This document shows, piece by piece, positions 1-4,760 of a stretch of 5,765 nt of DNA. The stretch lies in the NCBI GenBank assembly GCA_041738285.1, contig JBGSQB010000116.1, forward strand, positions 1 through 5,765, given 5' to 3'. The notes under the pieces are model-generated. The model made no database searches. It was not told the origin of the DNA and saw nothing but the letters and a program-made list of their open reading frames with translations. Both the position numbers and the translations under genes were made by a program. The number at the start of each line of letters is the position of its first letter. The stretch's first letter is position 1. This DNA is from SZUA-521 sp041738285 (lineage in GTDB: Bacteria > Pseudomonadota > Gammaproteobacteria > Pseudomonadales > Azotimanducaceae).

Positions 1-677
1 TCTCGGATGTGATTTTCTACGGCGCGATCGGGGTGGTGCTTGGCGGCCGCATCGGTTACGTACTTTTTTATGGCACTAATCAATTCCTCGCCGATCCGCT
101 GTGGCTGCTTCGTATCTGGGAAGGCGGAATGTCGTTTCACGGCGGCCTGCTCGGGGTTGCGGTGGCGTTGTGGTGGTTCGGGCGCCGTACGCAGCGCACC
201 TTCTTCACCATGACCGACTTCGTGGTGCCGCTGATTCCGACCGGACTCGGCTTCGGGCGCGTCGGCAATTTCATCAATGCCGAATTGCCGGGCCGCGCGA
301 CCGACTCGGCGTTTGGGCTTGTCTATCCCTGTAGCGCCGATGCGATCCGCAGCCTCAATCACTTGTGTACGGGCGTGTGGGAGGACTTCGCACGTCACCC
401 TTCACCGCTCTATCAGGCATTTGCGGAAGGCCTCGTGCTGTTCGCATTCATCTGGTGGTTCTCGAGCCGGCCACGGCCGAAGATGATGGTGTCGGGCGCG
501 TTCCTCGCAGGTTACGGCGTGCTCCGCTTCACGACCGAGTTCTTCCGCGAGCCCGATGTCGGCATCGGTTTCGTCGCGCTCGATTGGCTCACGATGGGTC
601 AGCTGCTGTCGCTGCCCATGGTGCTCTTTGGTATCTTCCTGATCCTCGTAGCCCGCCGCTCAGGCACCTCCACATGA
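1..677 (+). CDS. lgt: Prolipoprotein diacylglyceryl transferase, 5'-truncated by the window edge
   Basis: Integral inner-membrane enzyme that moves diacylglycerol from phosphatidylglycerol onto the lipobox cysteine of prolipoproteins, the first step of lipoprotein maturation. The reading frame is open from base 3 leftward. The GTG at 9 is internal, because the LGGRIGYVLFY stretch sits well inside the family. Counting residues from that GTG, I see MSFHGG (41-46, the essential His), GRVGNFINAE (83-92, the Lgt signature Arg and Asn), RHPSPLYQ (129-136) and RFTTEFFREPD (173-183). The offset to the E. coli protein is 59 residues at both H44 (=H103) and R84 (=R143), so roughly 60 N-terminal residues lie outside the window. 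Hydrophobic stretches at about 5-21, 46-57, 138-150 and 198-215 fit a multipass protein. The stop overlaps the thyA start as ATGA, implying coupled translation. Identity is secure from the motifs; only the N-terminus is unseen. Confidence 0.96.
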   Translation, partial: SDVIFYGAIGVVLGGRIGYVLFYGTNQFLADPLWLLRIWEGGMSFHGGLLGVAVALWWFGRRTQRTFFTMTDFVVPLIPTGLGFGRVGNFINAELPGRATDSAFGLVYPCSADAIRSLNHLCTGVWEDFARHPSPLYQAFAEGLVLFAFIWWFSSRPRPKMMVSGAFLAGYGVLRFTTEFFREPDVGIGFVALDWLTMGQLLSLPMVLFGIFLILVARRSGTST

Positions 678-1468
678 AGCAATATCTGGATCTGTTGCGC
701 CGCATTCGCGACGACGGCGTACTCAAGGGTGACCGTACCGGAACGGGCACGTACAGCGTCTTCGGTCATCAGATGCGATTCGATCTCGCCACCGGATTTC
801 CCCTCGTCACTACCAAGAAGGTGGCGTTCCGACTCATCGCCCATGAGCTCTTGTGGTTTCTGAAAGGCAGCACCAACATCGGTTACCTGAAGGAGAACAA
901 CGTCCACATCTGGGACGAGTGGGCGGACGAGAACGGCGATCTCGGCCCGGTATACGGATCTCAATGGCGTTCATGGCCCGCCGCCGATGGCGGCACCATC
1001 GACCAGATCGAGCGGGTCGTGCACTCGATCCGCACCAATCCGGATTCGCGCCGCCATATCGTATCGGCCTGGAACGTCGCCGAAGTCGATCAGATGGCAC
1101 TGCCGCCGTGCCACACCATGTTTCAGTTCTATGTGGCGCAAGGGAAGCTGTCGTGTCAGCTGTATCAGCGCAGCGCCGACACCTTTCTGGGCGTGCCGTT
1201 CAACATCGCTTCCTACGCGATGCTCACCATGATGATCGCTCAGGTGACTGGCCTCGAGCCGGGTGAGTTCGTGCACACCTTTGGCGATGCGCACCTGTAC
1301 GTGAATCACGTCGCGCAGGCGGACGAACAGCTGACACGACTGCCAATGCCGCTGCCGACGCTCCACATCAATTCCGACGTGACCGACATCTTCGGCTTCG
1401 GGATCGATGACTTCCGGCTCGAAGGCTATCGCGCGCATCCTGCGATCAAAGCACCCATCGCCGTGTGA
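674..1468 (+). CDS. thyA: Thymidylate synthase
   Basis: Cytoplasmic homodimeric enzyme that methylates dUMP to dTMP using 5,10-methylene-THF, releasing dihydrofolate. The 264-residue length equals E. coli ThyA, and the functional residues fall on the same numbers: R21 in GDRTGTGT, E58 in AHELLWFLKG, catalytic C146 in LPPCHTMFQFYV, R166 in QLYQRS, D169, N177 in FNIASYA, and H207/Y209 in HLYVNH. The C-terminus ends in IKAPIAV, matching the family's closing tail. The ATG at 674 is chosen because it gives the family N-terminus MKQYLDLL and overlaps the lgt stop (ATGA). A longer in-frame reading starting upstream inside lgt is not credible. There is only a weak AGG (662-664) before the start, so translation probably depends on coupling to lgt. 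The stop TGA shares its A with the folA ATG. It supplies the substrate (DHF) of the next gene product. Confidence 0.98.
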   Translation: MKQYLDLLRRIRDDGVLKGDRTGTGTYSVFGHQMRFDLATGFPLVTTKKVAFRLIAHELLWFLKGSTNIGYLKENNVHIWDEWADENGDLGPVYGSQWRSWPAADGGTIDQIERVVHSIRTNPDSRRHIVSAWNVAEVDQMALPPCHTMFQFYVAQGKLSCQLYQRSADTFLGVPFNIASYAMLTMMIAQVTGLEPGEFVHTFGDAHLYVNHVAQADEQLTRLPMPLPTLHINSDVTDIFGFGIDDFRLEGYRAHPAIKAPIAV

Positions 1469-1959
1469 TGCGTGTATCGCTGATCTGGGCGATGACCCGC
1501 AATCGCGTGATCGGTCGCGACAACGCCTTGCCCTGGCATCTGCCCGACGAGATGCGCCACTTCATGCGCACGACCCTCGGCAAGCCCGTGATCATGGGCC
1601 GCAAGCAATTCGACTCGATGGGAAGGCCCTTACCCAAGCGCACCAACATCGTGCTGAGTCGCAACGCTGACTTCGCCGCTGATGGCGTTACCGTGGTGCG
1701 CGACCTGGATGCGGCAATCGCGGTCGCGCAGGCGCTTGGAACAGATGAAGCCATGGTGATCGGTGGCGCCGAAATATATGCGCTCGCGCTGCCGCGGGCG
1801 GATCGGCTCTACTTCACGTTGATCGACGCCGACCTCGAGGGTGACACCTACTTCCCGCAGTTCGACGAGGACGCATTCACGCTCACCGCGAGCGAGCACC
1901 ATCCGGCCGATGCGCGCCACGCCCACGCCTACACCATCCGAGTTCTCGACCGCCGCTGA
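1468..1959 (+). CDS. folA: Dihydrofolate reductase
   Basis: NADPH-dependent reduction of dihydrofolate to tetrahydrofolate, closing the cycle with ThyA; target of trimethoprim. The protein has 163 residues, close to E. coli FolA (159). Visible family motifs are NRVIGRDNALPWHLP (12-26), KPVIMGRKQFDSMGRPLP (39-56, NADPH phosphate region and substrate pocket), R58 matching the glutamate-binding R57, MVIGGAEIY (near 95-103, cofactor glycine pair) and the EGDTYFP stretch near the C-terminus. The proton-relay acid position (E. coli D27) is Glu28 here, as in Gram-positive and vertebrate enzymes, which is a common functional alternative. Start: ATG 1468 overlaps the thyA stop by one base (TGATG) and gives the expected MRVSLIWA start. 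The GTG at 1465 would add one residue and is less likely. No Shine-Dalgarno is visible, so translational coupling is inferred. Last gene of the lgt-thyA-folA run in this window; a - strand gene faces it. Confidence 0.97.
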   Translation: MRVSLIWAMTRNRVIGRDNALPWHLPDEMRHFMRTTLGKPVIMGRKQFDSMGRPLPKRTNIVLSRNADFAADGVTVVRDLDAAIAVAQALGTDEAMVIGGAEIYALALPRADRLYFTLIDADLEGDTYFPQFDEDAFTLTASEHHPADARHAHAYTIRVLDRR

Positions 1960-1963
1960 AACT

Positions 1964-1981
1964 GTCCGCGGAGGCCCGGAC
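1964..1981. terminator. Possible weak hairpin between convergent folA and the - strand gene
   Basis: GTCCG (1964-1968) and CGGAC (1977-1981) are perfect inverted arms around an 8-base loop. They lie in the 21-base gap between the folA stop (1957-1959) and the stop of the opposing gene (TAG read from 1983 to 1981). The position suits a two-way terminator, but the stem is only 5 bp and no T tract follows on either strand. This is a candidate only; Rho-dependent ending is equally possible. Confidence 0.2.
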
Positions 1982-2418
1982 TATCTCCCGAGCAGTGTCG
2001 TTCTCCAGCTTGCGACGCTGATGTCCGCATCCGCGCCGACGTCCTCGAAACGCAGCATCCGCATGCCATCGACGTCCAACTCGATGATGCACGAGGAGAG
2101 TCTTGCCTGTTGTTCGAGCGCCGTCCGTTCGGCGTCGGCCCGATTCAGATCGCAACTGCCGCGCGCGATATCGCGACGATAGAGGGCCGCGTCAGCCTCG
2201 CATACCGTCGATAGACGAAACGTGCGCAAACCGAATTTCGGTCCGCGCCAGGAAAGGAGCTCGATGAGATAGCTCGCGTCGCACGCCGAACATCGCACCA
2301 ACGCATCGGTCATGCCGCCTGCGTCATCGAGCGCAACGTCGACCACCAGCGGCGTGTCGCCGGGCTGCGCCGCAGCCAGGTGATCGCAGATCTTGGCACC
2401 CGGGTCGGGCCTCGCCAC
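1981..2418 (-). CDS. Uncharacterised small protein with a CxxC motif
   Basis: I do not recognise the family. From GTG 2418 it has 145 residues; an in-frame ATG at 2445 would give 154. I favour the GTG because GAGG (2430-2427 read on this strand) stands 8 bases before it, while the ATG has no ribosome binding site. The product is soluble-looking, with no signal peptide or membrane segment. In 145-residue numbering it has C11, a CSAC pair (C43 and C46) followed by DASYLIELLSWRGPKFG, then C73, C89 and C110. The ending has an alternating hydrophobic/acidic pattern (IIELDVDGMRMLRFEDVG). One CxxC plus scattered cysteines could bind a metal or form a redox pair, but a full four-ligand zinc ribbon is not evident. 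Codons show the same G/C third-base preference as neighbouring genes, which supports real coding. It converges with folA and diverges from the acoX-like gene, so it has its own promoter. Function unknown. Confidence 0.72.
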   Translation of the reverse strand: MARPDPGAKICDHLAAAQPGDTPLVVDVALDDAGGMTDALVRCSACDASYLIELLSWRGPKFGLRTFRLSTVCEADAALYRRDIARGSCDLNRADAERTALEQQARLSSCIIELDVDGMRMLRFEDVGADADISVASWRTTLLGR

Positions 2419-2502
2419 TGTGCTTGCCTCATGTGAGTGACGCATCTAGCTTATGCGCACCGTAAGCGAGGTGGAAATGCTCAGACTGATGCTCGATTCC
2501 CG
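2419..2502. promoter_or_regulatory. Divergent intergenic region with candidate promoters both ways
   Basis: This 84-base gap must drive the - strand CxxC gene and probably the acoX-like/fabV run. Leftward candidate: TTTCCA (complement of 2472-2477), 16 bases, then CATAAG (complement of 2450-2455), each 4/6 to consensus. Initiation would fall near 2443, which favours the GTG 2418 start over ATG 2445. Rightward candidate: TTGCCT (2424-2429), 17 bases, TAGCTT (2447-2452), which is weak. The two overlap, so they could compete. These are by-eye matches only. Confidence 0.3.
2449..2467. repeat. Short inverted repeat, possible operator
   Basis: GCTTA (2449-2453) and TAAGC (2463-2467) are perfect inverted arms separated by 9 bases, in the middle of the divergent gap. 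They overlap the candidate leftward -10 element. The spacing could suit a dimeric regulator, but 5-bp arms can arise by chance and no regulator gene is next door. Confidence 0.2.
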
Positions 2503-2506
2503 GTGA
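2477..2506 (+). CDS. Putative 9-residue leader peptide upstream of the acoX-like gene
   Basis: ATG 2477 opens a 9-codon frame (MLRLMLDSR) ending at TGA 2504-2506. GAGG (2468-2471) lies 5 bases before it, the clearest ribosome binding site in the gap. Its stop overlaps the GTG start of the acoX-like gene (GTGA, 2503-2506) in a different frame, and that GTG has no Shine-Dalgarno of its own. Ribosomes ending here could reinitiate on the main gene. No run of one regulatory amino acid is present, so classic attenuation is not suggested. Alternative: a one-base sequence error, with ATG 2477 being the true N-terminus of the main protein. Confidence 0.3.
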   Translation: MLRLMLDSR

Positions 2507-3498
2507 CGTCGTCTGTCGCCATTTGCGTGAATCCCTACTCGGGCCGTGATGTCCGACGTCTGGCGGCCCGCGCCACCAACATGACGCACGAAGCGAAGCG
2601 CGACATCGTGGCCCGCATCGCGGCGGGGCTCGATGCCGCCGGCGTGAGCGACATTTTTGTCACGCGCGAGCCGTTTCGGATCGCCAGCATGGCACTCGAA
2701 TACATGCCCCTGCGCGCTCGGGTGCACGTACTCGAGCATCCCATCGCCAACGATGCGCGCGACACCGAGCGGGCGCTTGCAGCGTTTCTCGAGAAGGGTT
2801 GCAGAACAATCGTGAGTCTCGGTGGCGATGGCACCAATCGCGCCATTGTTCGGGCGGCACCGGACATCGATCTGATTCCGATTTCCACGGGCACTAACAA
2901 CGTGTTCCCGCGCCTTGTGGAACCGACGATCGCGGGCCTGGTTGCGGGTCATCTCGCCCGCGGAAACGTGTCGCGCGAACTCTTGGTACGCACAAAGGTG
3001 TTGCACGTGCGGCTCGCCGACGGCGGCCGTGACATCGGGTTGATCGATGCGGTGCAGCTCGGCAACGATCATGTCGGCAACATGCTGCCGTTCGACCCCG
3101 ATCGCTTAGTGCGCATATTACTCACCCGCGCCGAACCCGATGCCATTGGGATGTCGCCGATCGGCGGCTTTCTCGACATCGTCGAGGCGAGCGACGATTT
3201 TGGGCTCCTCGTCGAGATGGCAACACCGTCCCAGCCCGCGACGCGCACCTTCGAAGCGCCGTTGTCGCCGGGGTTGTTCCGCAAGGTTGCGATTGCGAGT
3301 ACGACGCGCGTGCCGATCGATGTGCCGGTGCTGTTCAAGGGGCCCGGTGTGCTCGCCCTCGATGGCGACCGCGACCACAAGATACCCAAGGGCGGTGGCG
3401 TCAGCGTGACCATCCGTCGTGACGGCGCGTGGATCATCGATGTGGCCACCGCCATGCGAACGCTGGTTGCAGCGGGTATCATCGGCGTACTTTCTTAG
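2503..3498 (+). CDS. AcoX-like protein, ATP-NAD kinase superfamily
   Basis: 331 residues from GTG 2503. The N-terminus begins with a Rossmann-like strand and loop, VAICVNPYSGRDVRRLA (5-21), the pattern I associate with AcoX-type proteins. SLGGDGTNRAIV (105-116) carries the GGDGT nucleotide motif of NAD kinases and diacylglycerol/sphingosine kinases. STGTNNVFP (128-136) matches the second nucleotide-binding loop, and LALDGDRDHKI (284-294) lies where the C-terminal all-beta half of NAD kinases carries its DG motif. By family, ATP- or polyphosphate-dependent phosphorylation of NAD(H) or a related molecule is plausible, but AcoX itself has no firmly assigned reaction. AcoX was named from acetoin catabolism loci; no acetoin dehydrogenase genes are visible here. 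A longer frame from GTG 2437 would collide with the divergent gene and add residues unlike the family. fabV follows after 9 bases, so co-transcription is likely. Superfamily confident, subfamily good, substrate unknown. Confidence 0.85.
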   Translation: MTSSVAICVNPYSGRDVRRLAARATNMTHEAKRDIVARIAAGLDAAGVSDIFVTREPFRIASMALEYMPLRARVHVLEHPIANDARDTERALAAFLEKGCRTIVSLGGDGTNRAIVRAAPDIDLIPISTGTNNVFPRLVEPTIAGLVAGHLARGNVSRELLVRTKVLHVRLADGGRDIGLIDAVQLGNDHVGNMLPFDPDRLVRILLTRAEPDAIGMSPIGGFLDIVEASDDFGLLVEMATPSQPATRTFEAPLSPGLFRKVAIASTTRVPIDVPVLFKGPGVLALDGDRDHKIPKGGGVSVTIRRDGAWIIDVATAMRTLVAAGIIGVLS

Positions 3499-3507
3499 AG
3501 ACCCGAC

Positions 3508-4692
3508 ATGATCATCAAGCCACGCATCCGCGGCTTCATCTGCACGACTGCGCACCCGAAGGGTTGCGCTGCCAACGTCGATCAGCAGATTGCCGTGGTT
3601 AAATCCCGCGGCGTCATCGACAACGGCACCAAGCGGACGCTGGTACTCGGTGCGTCGGGTGGATACGGACTCGCCTCGCGCATCGTGGCGGCCTTCGGTT
3701 GTGGTGCGGCAACGATCGGTGTCTCCTTCGAGAAGGCGCCAGAAGAATCGCGCACGGGCACCGCGGGTTGGTACAACAACCACGTCTTTCTCGCGCGCGC
3801 CAAGACGGCAGGCGTCTATGCGCGTAACTTCGATGGCGATGCGTTCTCCGAAGCAATGAAGCAACGGGTCATCGATGCGATCAAAGCCGATCTCGGGACC
3901 ATCGACCTGCTCGTATATAGCCTTGCGTCTCCAGTGCGCGCGCATCCGAAGACGGGCGTTGTGCACCGCTCGGCAATCAAGCCACTCGGCAGCGTGCAGC
4001 ATATCAAGACGCTCAATGTCGACCGCGGTGTTGTCCACGAAGTGGACCTCGAACCGGCAACGCCTGATGAAACCGCCAACACGGTGGCTGTCATGGGCGG
4101 TGAGGATTGGGAGATGTGGGTCGATGCACTGCGCAACGCAGGCGTGCTCGCCAAGGGCTTCAAGACGGTTGCGTATTCGTACATCGGTACCGAACTCACC
4201 TGGCCGATCTACTGGGAAGGCACGCTCGGCAAGGCCAAAGAAGACGTCGATCGCGCGGCCGCGGCATTGCGGCATCGTCTGGGTGACATCGGCGGGGACG
4301 CGCGCGTTGCGGCGCTGAAGGCGGTCGTCACACAGGCGAGCACGGCGATTCCCGTGGTACCGCTGTATGCGTCGCTCTTGCTCAAAGTGATGAAGGAGCA
4401 AGGTGTACACGAAGACTGCATCGAGCACATCGATCGCTTGTTTCGAAAGCAACTCTACGGTGCGGCACCTGCGCCGCATGATGCCGTCGGACGGATTCGG
4501 CTCGATGATCTCGAACTCGCCAAAGCCGTGCAGGATGAAGTCAATCGACGCTGGCCGCTCGCGACCACGGAGAACATCGGGACCTTGTCAGATCTGGACG
4601 GATTTCGCGCCGACTTTCTCAAGATCTTCGGTTTCGGCATGGCGGGCGTCGACTACGAGGAAGATCTGTCGCCGACGCTCACCGAACTGTAA
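3508..4692 (+). CDS. fabV: Trans-2-enoyl-ACP/CoA reductase, FabV type (NADH)
   Basis: Reduces trans-2-enoyl-ACP (or enoyl-CoA) to the saturated acyl chain with NADH, the last step of each fatty-acid elongation round in the cytoplasm. FabV is a large SDR-superfamily enoyl reductase, distinct from FabI, FabK and FabL. The 394-residue length fits the family (about 400). Visible features are the N-terminal KPRIRGFICTTAHPKGC segment, the cofactor loop LVLGASGGYGLASR (46-58), LLVYSLASPVR (134-144), and the catalytic Tyr-x8-Lys pair at Y235 and K244 (PIYWEGTLGKAK). These are the same numbers as in the Yersinia pestis enzyme. It ends with DYEEDLSPT near residues 382-390, as family members do. The N-terminus is right for the ATG at 3508; a weak AGAGA (3497-3501) precedes it by 6 bases. 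FabV enzymes are characteristically insensitive to triclosan. Whether it is the only enoyl reductase of this organism cannot be told here. Confidence 0.97.
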   Translation: MIIKPRIRGFICTTAHPKGCAANVDQQIAVVKSRGVIDNGTKRTLVLGASGGYGLASRIVAAFGCGAATIGVSFEKAPEESRTGTAGWYNNHVFLARAKTAGVYARNFDGDAFSEAMKQRVIDAIKADLGTIDLLVYSLASPVRAHPKTGVVHRSAIKPLGSVQHIKTLNVDRGVVHEVDLEPATPDETANTVAVMGGEDWEMWVDALRNAGVLAKGFKTVAYSYIGTELTWPIYWEGTLGKAKEDVDRAAAALRHRLGDIGGDARVAALKAVVTQASTAIPVVPLYASLLLKVMKEQGVHEDCIEHIDRLFRKQLYGAAPAPHDAVGRIRLDDLELAKAVQDEVNRRWPLATTENIGTLSDLDGFRADFLKIFGFGMAGVDYEEDLSPTLTEL

Positions 4693-4711
4693 GCGCCAAC
4701 CCACATTCATT

Positions 4712-4744
4712 GCGGCCATCGCCGCGCAGGGCTTCCGGTGCGGC
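4712..4744 (+). other. Two mutually exclusive hairpins in the fabV-cyclase gap
   Basis: GCCGC (4721-4725) can pair with GCGGC just upstream (4712-4716, 4-base loop). Extended as GCCGCGC (4721-4727), it can instead pair with GTGCGGC downstream (4738-4744, 7 pairs including one G-T wobble, 10-base loop). The shared arm means only one can form at a time. An 8-base direct repeat TGCGGCCA (4711-4718 and 4739-4746) creates this choice. No T tract follows, so neither is an intrinsic terminator. It could influence read-through from fabV or translation of the cyclase starting at 4761, or be chance in GC-rich DNA. Confidence 0.25.
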
Positions 4745-4760
4745 CACCACATGATGGGCC

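Noticed and set aside
9..11. GTG 9 as the true start of lgt
   Set aside because: The following residues match an internal part of Lgt, with a constant 59-residue offset from E. coli numbering, and the frame is open to the left edge.
365..673. In-frame upstream extension of thyA that would lengthen it by about 100 residues
   Set aside because: The extra residues are low-complexity Arg/Ala-rich shadow of lgt, and ThyA from ATG 674 has exactly the E. coli length and N-terminus.
2437..2502. GTG 2437 as the start of the acoX-like gene
   Set aside because: It has no ribosome binding site, its basic polar N-terminal addition does not look like the family, and it would overlap the divergent gene if that started at 2445. 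The family-like beta strand begins right after GTG 2503.
3118..4479. Long - strand open frame (453 codons) opposite the acoX-like gene and fabV
   Set aside because: It is antisense to two genes with clear catalytic motifs, spans their junction, and its Arg/His-rich product resembles a GC-rich mirror frame rather than a protein family.
4721..4744. GC-rich stem after fabV as an intrinsic terminator
   Set aside because: No T tract follows the stem; the downstream bases are mixed and lead directly to the cyclase start.
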